Positions 1-7,949 of a DNA stretch of 64,000 bases are shown here, one piece after another. The notes below the pieces were generated by a model. The model was not told the DNA's origin. It ran no database searches and saw nothing but the letters and a program-made list of their open reading frames with translations. This DNA is from Acidisarcina polymorpha (GTDB lineage: Bacteria > Acidobacteriota > Terriglobia > Terriglobales > Acidobacteriaceae). A program made the position numbers and the translations under genes. The DNA is taken from contig NZ_CP030840.1 in assembly GCF_003330725.1 (NCBI RefSeq), positions 1,984,001 through 2,048,000 on the forward strand. Reading direction: 5' to 3'. Position 1 is the stretch's first letter. Every line of letters starts with the position of its first letter.

Positions 1-207
1 CATGAAACTTGAAAGAAGGCGCTTCCGCAATGTGCCACTGCGTGACTGCTAAGTGCCCCAGCGAAACTTGCCACGGGATGCCGAGAACACCTCGTTGCCA
101 CCGTGGCACAACCATCGCGGTTACGCCAGGAATGCCACGCTGGCGACGTCCGAACTACTTTACTGCTGCATCATGTCGGTGGCTCGGCATCAATATGGAG
201 ATCTGAT

Positions 208-1065
208 TTGCGCACATCGATTGGTGATATATCTCTCTGGTTCGACACCGACGGTGTCGGCCTCGTTGTGGACGGGAAGGCCATGCTCGAACGTAGGACA
301 ATAGTGATATTGCATGGCGGTCCCGGCTTCGACCACAGCACCCTCAAGCCAGAGTATGAGGTTCTGGCACAGGTTGCTCAGCTGGTGTTCATCGACCAGC
401 GCGGTCATGGCCGCAGCGACTTGAGTGAAAAGCAGTTCTGGAACCTCGATCGCTGGGCTGACGATGTTGCGGCCTTCTGTCACACGCTCGACATCAAAGA
501 GCCAATCCTGTTGGGGCAGTCCTTTGGGGGCTTTGTAGCGCTTGCCGCTGCCATTCGGCACCCGTCGCTTTTCCGAGGCGTCATCACGCTGGGATCGGTG
601 GCCCACGTTGAGCGCGAGGCAGCGATCGCCCGCTTCGGCGAGTTAGGCGGACCACCCGCAGCGGCCGCGTTTGCAGACGTGCTCGCCAGGCCCGAGGACG
701 AAACGGCTTTCACAAAATTCACCCAGCTGTGCTTTCCACTCTATTCTCGGCAGGGATTCAATCCAGTCAAGATGGCTCGCTCAATCATCAATCGTGAGCT
801 GATCAACCATTTCTTCGGTCCGGGCGGAGAGTATGGCAATTTTGATCTCCGCGCCGGTCTGGCAACTACCCACACCCCTACTCTTCTGCTGCACGGCAAA
901 CTTGACCCGATTCTGCCGATCGAATTCGCGAGAGCGACTGCTGCTGCCTTTCCGCCCGGAGTAGCGGAACTCGTCGCGTATGACGATTGCGCCCATAGTG
1001 TGGCTGCTGACCGCTGGGAGGATGCCCACTCACGCATGGTGGAATTTATCCGCCGGCTCGACTAA
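208..1065 (+). CDS. alpha/beta hydrolase (prolyl-aminopeptidase-like, S33 type)
   Basis: A 285-residue alpha/beta-hydrolase. An HGGPG oxyanion motif lies at about residues 36-40, the nucleophile elbow GQSFGG at 103-108 (Ser105), the acid in HGKLDP (Asp233) and the base in DDCAHS (His263), so the triad is complete. HGGPG is characteristic of proline iminopeptidase-like hydrolases, but the true substrate cannot be read. I chose the TTG at 208 because GGAG lies 7 bases upstream and the protein then begins with the usual short beta-strand (MRTSIGDISLWF). The frame stays open to an ATG at 103, which would add a low-complexity, non-homologous-looking leader. No signal peptide is seen, so it is probably cytoplasmic. 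It appears monocistronic. Confidence 0.85.
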   Translation: MRTSIGDISLWFDTDGVGLVVDGKAMLERRTIVILHGGPGFDHSTLKPEYEVLAQVAQLVFIDQRGHGRSDLSEKQFWNLDRWADDVAAFCHTLDIKEPILLGQSFGGFVALAAAIRHPSLFRGVITLGSVAHVEREAAIARFGELGGPPAAAAFADVLARPEDETAFTKFTQLCFPLYSRQGFNPVKMARSIINRELINHFFGPGGEYGNFDLRAGLATTHTPTLLLHGKLDPILPIEFARATAAAFPPGVAELVAYDDCAHSVAADRWEDAHSRMVEFIRRLD

Positions 1066-1302
1066 AACATGGCCTGACATGAGAGATCAACTTTGGATTC
1101 ATGAGCAACGGGCTAGTCATGGAACAGCATCATGGCTGGCAGACGCGTGGAGAGTGGCGGCTAGTCCCTTCATGCAGCGCAGCATCTCAACAGACGCAGC
1201 TTGTTAAGCTTTCGCTAGGTTAAGGCCATAGACTCTGCCTGCGTTTCGGGTACTGACTAGAACGAACCTATCGACCATCTGTGCTGCTGGAAGGACTTGA
1301 AA

Positions 1303-1965
1303 ATGGGTGTGGTTGAATCGCTTACACCAGCCGAGTGGGCCAAACAACTTGCCAATCCAGAGGGGGAGATTGGCCTCGCAGTGATTGAGCGGGTCTACGA
1401 GAGTAACGCCAAATCCAGCCTAGGAGAGGTCGCGAAGCTGGCATTGGGGCCAGGCAGCCGCGTCCTCGAGATTGGATTTGGGAATGGTCGAATGGCGCCG
1501 CACGTTATCGGCCAGGCAGAGGGTGTTTCATACGCCGGGCTTGATTACTCGCCAACCATGGTTGCGGAAGCGGAGCGATTCAATGCTGCGCTGGTTGCCA
1601 AAGGTCGCGCCAGCTTCCATCTCGGTTCGGCCGAGCACATGCCATTTCCACGCAGCAGTTTCGACTGCGTCTTTTCTGTTGGTGCAGCTCATTTCTGGCC
1701 CGCTCCCAACCTCGCGCTTTCTGAGATCCGTCGTGTATTGCGCTTAGGAGGCCGAAGTTTGATGGGCTGTTTGCACCCTCTTACGGCGCCTCCGTTTGCC
1801 CGACCCGAGAATGGCTTCTACCTTCGGGAAGCCGAAGAGTGGAATGCGCTTCACCAGGCTGCTGGCTTTGTGGGTGTTCAGGTTGAAACGATAGAAACAG
1901 AGCAAATAGGTGCGGCAGGCACATTGGTGAAACGTTATATCTTGAAGATTGACGGACGTGCTTAA
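1303..1965 (+). CDS. class I SAM-dependent methyltransferase (type 11)
   Basis: A 220-residue Rossmann-fold methyltransferase. The SAM-binding motif I, VLEIGFGNGR, is at about residues 54-63, followed by the acidic loop (GLDYSP) and the post-I motif (HLGSAEHMPFP...FDCVFSVGAAHFW) of Methyltransf_11 proteins. The ATG at 1303 has GGAAGGA about 8 bases upstream; a TTG six bases earlier would sit almost on the ribosome site. The acceptor is unknown: small-molecule, quinone and lipid methyltransferases all share this core. It stands between the hydrolase and a degraded dehydrogenase remnant whose coding signal begins about 50 bases downstream. Confidence 0.85.
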   Translation: MGVVESLTPAEWAKQLANPEGEIGLAVIERVYESNAKSSLGEVAKLALGPGSRVLEIGFGNGRMAPHVIGQAEGVSYAGLDYSPTMVAEAERFNAALVAKGRASFHLGSAEHMPFPRSSFDCVFSVGAAHFWPAPNLALSEIRRVLRLGGRSLMGCLHPLTAPPFARPENGFYLREAEEWNALHQAAGFVGVQVETIETEQIGAAGTLVKRYILKIDGRA

Positions 1966-2013
1966 CGACGTGTTGCGCAAACGAACGTTTGTGCAAGGAC
2001 TTCCGCGATCCGG

Positions 2014-2312
2014 ATGCAGTACTGCACGACCTATTGCGCGCTTGTGCCCTTCGGCAAGGTGTCCAGGGGCGATTACGTCATCATTACTGCAGCAAGTTCC
2101 TCTGTCGGAGTGGCAGCGATCCAAATCGTCGAAGCTAAGAGTGGAACTTCGATAGCACTCACAAGGACGTCTGAGAATAAGGAGAGCCTGCTTGGCAGTA
2201 GACGGTTCGTTGAGGCCGGAGATAGCGCGTCTTCCAGTTTGGCGACACCGTCGGGGCCTACGGATATGCCGAAAGCAATGAACAGATCGGCAAAGTGGTA
2301 ATCACACTTTGA
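2014..2312 (+). pseudogene. medium-chain (zinc-type) dehydrogenase remnant, internally deleted
   Basis: One frame encodes the cofactor-binding segment of an MDR/quinone-oxidoreductase protein (ALVPFGKVSRGDYVIITAAS followed by SVGVAAIQIVEA). After about residue 60 the homology breaks off. The typical C-terminal end of the family (YAESNEQIGKVVITL, stop at 2310-2312) then follows in another frame. The substrate-binding middle and the whole N-terminal GroES-like domain are missing, so this is a fossil with an internal deletion. It lies directly before a second, separate MDR remnant. Confidence 0.75.
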
Positions 2313-2374
2313 AATACCGAGCGGCCGCTTCCTATGAGGTGTGAGCGATCCGAGAACAGCATTGGGGAATCAGT

Positions 2375-2988
2375 ATGAAGGCATATCATTACACGAACCT
2401 TTCAGGCAAGAGCGCCATATCATTACACGAACCTTTCAGGCAAGAGCGCCATCACTCTCGGCGAGGCCAAACGACCCGAGCCAGGTCCGGGCGAGATCCG
2501 TATCCGCATGGAGGCGACGAGCGTTAACTACCGCGAACTACTCATCCTTGCAGCAGCGGGTCGTGGAGAAGTAGAGAATCGCATCCCCCTCTCGGACGGG
2601 GCAGGCGGGGTTGAGGCGGGCGGAGAGGTAGCGCAGCGATGGCCGGTAGGAACTCGGGTAGCGATGTCTCACTTCCGCGACTGGGTCGCGGGACCTTTCC
2701 GATCCGCTTACGTGTCTTCTGGCCTGGGAGGCCTAGCGACAGATGGTGTGCTGGCGAAGTATGTCGTGATGCCCGAATTCTCCGTGGTCGCTATCCCGAA
2801 CATCATTCCTTTGCGGAGGCGGCTAGTCTCCCATGTGCTGCCGTGACCGCGTGGAATGGACTGGTTGTGCGGGCCGGTCTGAAGGCTGGCGACACGCTCC
2901 TCGTCCAGGGCACCGGTGGCGTGTCGCTGTTCGGTCTCCAGTTTGCGGTGGCGCGGGGCTGAGGTCATCGTGCTCTCAAACGACCGGA
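2375..2988 (+). pseudogene. NAD(P)-dependent MDR alcohol dehydrogenase/quinone oxidoreductase, frameshifted and truncated
   Basis: The start ATG (2375) follows GGGGAAT and gives MKAYHYTNLSGKSAI, a classical MDR N-terminus. A 34-bp tandem duplication then throws the frame. Downstream, the next frame gives MEATSVNYRELLILAA, the GroES-like domain and SHFRDW. A further single-base shift near 2800 moves to a frame encoding [19 protein letters not shown] and the glycine-rich [21 protein letters not shown] third shift in the G run near 2955 is needed to reach GAEVIVLSN. There the match ends abruptly and antisense short-chain-dehydrogenase sequence begins. The catalytic C-terminal third is absent. 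The gene is surely dead; the two single-base shifts could be sequence errors, but the duplication and truncation could not. Confidence 0.85.
2383..2450 (+). repeat. exact 34-bp tandem duplication
   Basis: Positions 2383-2416 and 2417-2450 are identical and directly adjacent. Because 34 is not a multiple of three, the second copy moves the reading frame of the dehydrogenase by one. Removing one copy restores an uninterrupted N-terminal domain. Confidence 0.95.
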
Positions 2989-3262
2989 GCGCGGCCATGC
3001 TCCCAGCGTAGACGGAGAAGCCGGGGAATCCCTTCACGCTCATGCCCGATCCATTCATGAAGATCGAGCCCTTGTCGTTGAACAGGGGCGACGCACTGTG
3101 AAACAGGGTGCCCCGCAAGTCGAGATTGGAGATGTTGTCAAAAAAAACCTCCTTTACCTGCCCAAGTGGCTCAGGCTCGCCTCTTCCAGCACTCGCGAAC
3201 AAGACGTCGATGCCGCCCTTCTCCCGCTTCACCGTATCGTAGAGCCGATCCAGAGCGATCGA
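2985..3262 (-). pseudogene. short-chain dehydrogenase/reductase (SDR) internal fragment
   Basis: The minus strand encodes about 90 residues from the middle of a classical SDR: IALDRLYDTVKREKGGIDVL, ASAGRGE (NAG-like strand 4), the helix and SPLFNDKGSIFMNGS, then FSVYAGSMAALRSF, the active-site Tyr segment with Met replacing the usual catalytic Lys (YxxxK). The TGxxxGIG cofactor motif at the N-terminus and the C-terminal lid are missing. The fragment ends where it meets the oppositely oriented MDR remnant near 2988. The other end runs into the region preceding the beta-lactamase. Confidence 0.75.
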
Positions 3263-3357
3263 TCTCTCGGGTAGTGGGTAGGCTACTCCGCTGGAAAGCA
3301 ACGCCTTCGTGCTTCCAGATTCCCACCGCCAGCAGCGCCACTATTTATCCTCAACAT

Positions 3358-4245
3358 ATGCGCTGTCTTATTGTGCTCGTACCGTTCATGTTCCCTGCCG
3401 TTACTATCCATTCCCAAATACTCCTGCAGCAGCGAATTGCCACGTTGGCGGAGGAAGCGAAGGGTATTGTCTCCGTCTCCTGCTCACTGCCAAGAACAAA
3501 TCTCAACTGCGATTTGAACGCGCATGGCCATCAGCCCATGCAGTCGGCGTTCAAGCTGCCTCTAGGACTTGCCGTGCTGCACGCGGTAGAGCAAGGGCAG
3601 CTATCTCTCGATCAACAGGTGCGTTTCCTTCCCTCGGATATCTATAAAGATACGTTCAGTCCGCTTCAGGACATGTATCCGAATGCAAACGTTGATGTGC
3701 CTCTTCGTCAGTTGCTCGAGCTGTCTGTCGGTCGGTCCGACAACACAGCCACGGACATTCTGCTCCGACTTATGGGTGGAACAGGGCCGGTCCAAAGTTA
3801 TCTCGACACACTCGGATTGCAAGGCATTCAGATACGTGATTCGGAACGTAGTCTGCACGACGATGAGCGACGTCAATACCGCAATTTCGCGGAGCCTGCG
3901 GCCTTTGTGAAACTGCTGCGCTTACTTGCAGATACCTCCCCGCTGAACGCTGAACATGCCCAATACCTGCTGGCCATCATGACGGCATCGCCCTCGGGGC
4001 CGAAGCGACTGAAAGGCCTGCTCCCCGCTGGCACCATCGTTGCACATAAGACGGGAACATCCGGCTATGAAAATGGCATGGCAGCGGCTACGAATGATGT
4101 AGGCCTCATCACGCTGCCCGACGGACGCCGCCTCGCCCTAGCCGTCCTCGTGACAGACGCACATGCCGATGAAGCTGCGGTGGAACATACCATCGCTTCG
4201 ATCGCTCACGCATGCTATGACGCAGCGCTCGTCGCGAAGCCATGA
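3358..4245 (+). CDS. class A beta-lactamase (subclass A2, PER/CIA-like)
   Basis: A 295-residue serine beta-lactamase. An N-terminal signal peptide (MRCLIVLVPFMFPAVTIHSQ) sends it to the periplasm. All catalytic motifs are present: SxxK as SAFK (Ser63-Lys66), SDN at 127-129, an omega-loop Glu at 163 aligned with Glu166 of PER-type enzymes (SERSLHDDERRQYRNF), and KTG at 231-233 in RLKGLLPAGTIVAHKTGTSG. The GP-RLKGLLPAGTxVAHKTGTSG block and the longer loop after SxxK resemble PER/VEB/CIA enzymes, so I infer subclass A2. The ATG at 3358 begins exactly at the signal peptide, although the frame is open upstream to 3166; no strong ribosome site is visible. No regulator is adjacent. Substrate range cannot be read from sequence. 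Confidence 0.9.
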   Translation: MRCLIVLVPFMFPAVTIHSQILLQQRIATLAEEAKGIVSVSCSLPRTNLNCDLNAHGHQPMQSAFKLPLGLAVLHAVEQGQLSLDQQVRFLPSDIYKDTFSPLQDMYPNANVDVPLRQLLELSVGRSDNTATDILLRLMGGTGPVQSYLDTLGLQGIQIRDSERSLHDDERRQYRNFAEPAAFVKLLRLLADTSPLNAEHAQYLLAIMTASPSGPKRLKGLLPAGTIVAHKTGTSGYENGMAAATNDVGLITLPDGRRLALAVLVTDAHADEAAVEHTIASIAHACYDAALVAKP

Positions 4246-4393
4246 ATGGACTTTCAGACGATTTGATCGCATCATTTCGGTACGTTCTCCGTTGCACCCC
4301 TCACTCGAAAGCGCGTCTCTGATTATCAGCCCGGTTGATCTAATACTCGGAGATTTCGCATTAGCCCAGATGCATGCATGCCGACAAGCGCTT

Positions 4394-5005
4394 CTAACGG
4401 GACTTAACGTCCTCCTGCCGTCCAGTCGAGATGTCCGACCTAGGTGGTATGTGAAACGGTTCTACGGAGATGCGCTCGTATCGCACTTCCAGCACCGTCA
4501 GGGTTTCCGTGCCGCCCGGGGCATGAAGAACCACTTCGTCGCCCTCTGCCGCTCCCTTTAGTGCGTGCCCCAGGGGTGAAGCCCAACTGATGTGGTTGCG
4601 GTCGAGATTCACTTCATCTGTGCCGACGATGCTCACCTCTCGCTTTGCACCCGCGGCATTCGCATAGCGCACGGTGGCTCCAAAGAATGCCCTTGTCGCC
4701 CGTTGCCATTTCCTCGGAGCTTCCGGATCCACCACCTCTGCTGCTTCGATTCGCTTTGTCAGGAAACGAACCCGTCCGTCGATCTGCCGCAGTCGTCGCT
4801 TGCTGTATTGATAGTCGGCGTTCTCGCTGCGATCGCCATTGCTCGCAGCCCACGCCACCACTTCCACCACGGCGGGGCGATCGTGCGTGAGCAAGAAACG
4901 TCGTTCATCTTCCAGGCGTTGGATTCCCCCTGGGGTGATGTAGTTTTTGTCGTGGTTTGCCGCCGGCTCCTCTGCTTTCGGTCTTCTCGTAAACCCTTTT
5001 CGCAA
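4394..5005 (-). CDS. greB: GreA/GreB-family transcription elongation factor (GreB-like)
   Basis: About 203 residues. The N-terminal coiled coil carries the acidic tip signature GDRSENADYQYSKRRLRQID (about residues 58-77), in which the Asp and Glu reach the RNA polymerase active site to stimulate transcript cleavage. The C-terminal FKBP-like domain follows (VGTDEVNLDRNHISWASPLG, then GDEVVLHAPGG). ENADYQY is closer to GreB than GreA. I favour the TTG at 5005: AAAGGG lies 6 bases upstream and the protein then starts MRKGFTRRP, like the MxKAFTRE start of other GreB proteins. The frame remains open to 5149. A basic, roughly 20-residue extension precedes the coiled coil and about 20 extra residues end the protein. 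Confidence 0.85.
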   Translation of the reverse strand: MRKGFTRRPKAEEPAANHDKNYITPGGIQRLEDERRFLLTHDRPAVVEVVAWAASNGDRSENADYQYSKRRLRQIDGRVRFLTKRIEAAEVVDPEAPRKWQRATRAFFGATVRYANAAGAKREVSIVGTDEVNLDRNHISWASPLGHALKGAAEGDEVVLHAPGGTETLTVLEVRYERISVEPFHIPPRSDISTGRQEDVKSR

Positions 5006-5635
5006 TTTGCGCCCTTTATTAACGCGATTTGAGCTATAGACGTTTATCGATACTAATCCTTGCACGGCTTCCCATACAGTGCCGGGAAATCGGGCTGTGG
5101 CTAGCAATCCGAGCGGGCTCAATCGGCGTATCCAGGCCAAAACGCTCATTGATCCGAACCGTAGGTGATCCTTGCATCCCTGGCCAGATCTCCGACGTAG
5201 AATAAGCCGCTGAAGGACATCCTACGAGCATGAGATCGATTCAGTTTGCTGCACGGAGTACCGTTTGGGATATCGCTCTACGAGGTCTGAAAGCTGATCG
5301 GTTATTAACGTTAACCTACCAAGAGGTATGTTCAGCTATGCGGAACCAGTTCAATTACAAAGCCGGTTCGATCGGCCCCCTTGGTAGCTAGCTTCTTCCC
5401 GGCCGCTCGCACCCGCAGGTGGCTACCCGAACATCCGGATCCCAATCGATTCAACTAATTGAAGTATCACGAACAAAGACCGGGATGATGTTCGAGCCGC
5501 CCTGAACCTCCAGATCCCGCAAAGCAGCCAGGTTACAAACAGCCTCCGAAAAACTGCATCCAAGGCACATAGTTACGGGCAGATAGGCGTCATCGTCACG
5601 CTCCTAGCGAGATCATTGCTGCTGAAAGGGGACTA
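5006..5635. other. intergenic, nothing recognised
   Basis: About 630 bases between the greB-like gene and the glf operon. Short frames exist but none has recognisable protein character. The promoter of the glycosyltransferase-glf-GH1 operon should be near its right end, but I see no convincing -35/-10 pair. Confidence 0.5.
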
Positions 5636-6796
5636 TTGAACCCTCATATTCCTATCCTCTGCTTCTCCCACCTTCGCTGGCATTTCGTCTATCAAAGACC
5701 TCAACACCTTTTGAGTCGCTGCCAAATTAACGCAGATGTATTTTTCTTTGAGGAACCGGTACATGAAGAGAGGGTGGGTCCTGCTCTCCATATCCGCAGG
5801 GAAGAGAATGGATTGCATGTGGTGACCCCTCTCCTTCCCCTTGGTACCAGCGGGGCCGAAGCGATAGACGCTCAGCGTTTTTTGTTGAAGAACTTCCTTA
5901 AGGAACGAAAGATTCACAGCTTCCTAGCTTGGTATTACACGCCGATGGCCTTGGAGTATACCTCAGATGTGAAACCAGAGCTGGTGATCTACGACTGCAT
6001 GGATGAATTGTCAGCCTTCCAGGGGGCTCCTCCTCAGTTGGTAGAGCTAGAGCGCGAACTCTTCCGCCGTGCCGACCTTGTCTTTGTTGGAGGTCAGAGC
6101 CTTTACCATGTCAAACGAAAGCAACACGCGAACGTGCATTGCTTTCCCAGCAGCATCGATCGGGCCCACTTTGTAGTCGCGCGAGAGGGACTCGCGAATC
6201 CAACGGACCAGCGACTTATTCCGCATCCCCGTATTGGTTTTTTTGGTGTGCTCGATGAGCGACTTGACACTGCCCTGCTCGCTGCAGTCGCAGAGCAGAA
6301 CCCGCAGTGGAGTTTGATTTTGCTTGGACCAGTGGTAAAGATTCGTCCGGAACAACTGCCGCGACTTCCTAACATTCATTATCTCGGGCAAAAACAATAC
6401 GGCGATCTCCCCGCCTATCTCAGCAATTGGGATGTGGCGATGCTGCCCTTTGCCAACAATGCATCCACTCGCTTCATCAGCCCCACTAAGACACCGGAGT
6501 ACCTGGCTGCAGGAAAGCGTGTAGTAAGCACTCCCATTCAGGACGTGATCGAGCCGTATGGTCGGCTTGGCCTGGTAGATATTGCAGCGACCCCAAAAGA
6601 GTTCAGTACTGCCATCGAAAGTGCCCTTACGAGCACGGATGACGAGAGCTGGTTAGACAGAGTCGACCAGATGCTGAGCCATATATCCTGGGATAAGACC
6701 TTCGCGGGCATGTGGCACGAGGTCACTCGCCTTCTCGGCCGCTCGTCGGAATATGCTGCAGGTTACACAACCGTAAAGGAGATTGCGAGTGTTTGA
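5636..6796 (+). CDS. glycosyltransferase (GT-B fold, family 1/4-like)
   Basis: A 386-residue GT-B type glycosyltransferase. The N-terminal half starts with PILCFSHLRWHFVYQRPQHL, which is typical of the TuaH-like proteins that accompany UDP-galactopyranose mutase. The C-terminal half carries HPRIGFFGVLDERLD, the nucleotide-sugar strand WSLILLGPV, LPNIHYLGQKQYGDLPAYL, and the donor-binding stretch SPTKTPEYLAAGKRVVSTPI. The start is a TTG with AAAGGGG just upstream. The stop overlaps the start of glf by 8 bases. Given its partner it may use UDP-galactofuranose or modify the same glycan; this is inference from context. No signal peptide or transmembrane segment, so probably cytoplasmic or peripheral. 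Confidence 0.85.
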   Translation: MNPHIPILCFSHLRWHFVYQRPQHLLSRCQINADVFFFEEPVHEERVGPALHIRREENGLHVVTPLLPLGTSGAEAIDAQRFLLKNFLKERKIHSFLAWYYTPMALEYTSDVKPELVIYDCMDELSAFQGAPPQLVELERELFRRADLVFVGGQSLYHVKRKQHANVHCFPSSIDRAHFVVAREGLANPTDQRLIPHPRIGFFGVLDERLDTALLAAVAEQNPQWSLILLGPVVKIRPEQLPRLPNIHYLGQKQYGDLPAYLSNWDVAMLPFANNASTRFISPTKTPEYLAAGKRVVSTPIQDVIEPYGRLGLVDIAATPKEFSTAIESALTSTDDESWLDRVDQMLSHISWDKTFAGMWHEVTRLLGRSSEYAAGYTTVKEIASV

Positions 6797-7949
6797 CTAT
6801 TTGATCGTAGGCGCGGGCTTTGCCGGCAGTGTGATGGCAGAACGCCTTGCTTCACAGATGGACGCGAGCGTCCTGCTGATTGATCGCCGTCCCCACATCG
6901 GCGGCAATGCGTATGACTTCTACAACGAAGCGGGGATTCTCGTTCATCGCTACGGTCCGCATATTTTCCACACAAATTCGAAGAGAGTGTTCGACTACCT
7001 CACGCGATTTACAGCGTGGCGCCCGTATGAGCATCGCGTGCAGGCGAGTGTGGATGGCCAGCTCGTACCGATTCCAATCAACCTGGATACGTTGAACAAA
7101 TTATACGGATTAAATATGACCTGCAGGCAGGTCGAGGATTTTCTTACTTCGGTGGCTGAACCGCGCAGCCCCATCATGACTTCGGAAGACGTGGTGGTAA
7201 GTCGCGTAGGTCGTGAGCTCTACGAAAAGTTCTTTCGCAACTATACAAGAAAGCAGTGGGGGCTAGATCCATCTGAGTTGGACGCTTCCGTCACGTTGCG
7301 GGTTCCCGTAAGAACCAGCAGAGATGATCGATATTTCACCGACCAATATCAGGCGATGCCACTGCACGGGTATACCAGGATGTTCGAGCGAATGCTCGAT
7401 CATCCGAATATCCGGATAATGCTCAATACAGAATTCCGGGACGTTCGTGAAGAGGTCTCGTTTACCAACGTAATCTTCACTGGCAAGATCGATGAATACT
7501 TCGATTACTGCTTAGGCAAATTGCCTTATCGTTCGCTACGTTTCGAGCACCAGACTCACAACTCCAAAAGGTTTCAGCCGGCCGCTGTGGTCAACTACCC
7601 GAACGAGCACGCTTATACGCGAGTGACGGAGTTCAAGTATCTGACCGGTCAACAGCATGCAAGTACAAGCGTTGTATTCGAATACCCTTGTTCAGAAGGC
7701 GATCCATACTATCCGATCCCGCAACCGCAGAATGCCGAGTTATACAGGCAGTACAAGACAATGGCAGAGTTTACACCGAACGTCCACTTTGCGGGGCGGC
7801 TCGGCACCTACAAGTATTACAACATGGACCAGGTAGTCGCTCAGGCGCTCAAGCTGTATCAAACTATCACGGAGCGCGCGGATCACCCGTTGCTACTTAC
7901 AGATAGAGCTGTTGATCAGGAAGAAATGAGAGACAGGTCCGCCGCGTGA
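6789..7949 (+). CDS. glf: UDP-galactopyranose mutase
   Basis: A 386-residue flavoenzyme that interconverts UDP-galactopyranose and UDP-galactofuranose, the donor for Galf-containing glycans. Visible signatures: the FAD-binding GAGFAGSVMAERLA at the N-terminus, the second flavin loop RRPHIGGNAYDFYNEAG, GPHIFHTNS, the substrate lid segment NYTRKQWG, YPNEHAYTRVTEFKYLTGQ, and near the end FAGRLGTYKYYNMDQVVAQAL. GTG at 6789 is preferred because AAAGGAG lies 7 bases upstream; the TTG at 6783 nearly touches it. It overlaps the upstream glycosyltransferase and shares GTGA with the downstream GH1-like gene, so the three genes are translationally coupled. Confidence 0.95.
   Translation: MFDYLIVGAGFAGSVMAERLASQMDASVLLIDRRPHIGGNAYDFYNEAGILVHRYGPHIFHTNSKRVFDYLTRFTAWRPYEHRVQASVDGQLVPIPINLDTLNKLYGLNMTCRQVEDFLTSVAEPRSPIMTSEDVVVSRVGRELYEKFFRNYTRKQWGLDPSELDASVTLRVPVRTSRDDRYFTDQYQAMPLHGYTRMFERMLDHPNIRIMLNTEFRDVREEVSFTNVIFTGKIDEYFDYCLGKLPYRSLRFEHQTHNSKRFQPAAVVNYPNEHAYTRVTEFKYLTGQQHASTSVVFEYPCSEGDPYYPIPQPQNAELYRQYKTMAEFTPNVHFAGRLGTYKYYNMDQVVAQALKLYQTITERADHPLLLTDRAVDQEEMRDRSAA

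Noticed and set aside
1-207. Coding start of the hydrolase at 103
   Set aside because: The residues before the TTG at 208 do not resemble the family and the ribosome site favours 208.
5034-5231. Minus-strand 65-codon frame
   Set aside because: No family resemblance, partly overlaps the region upstream of greB, and no ribosome site.
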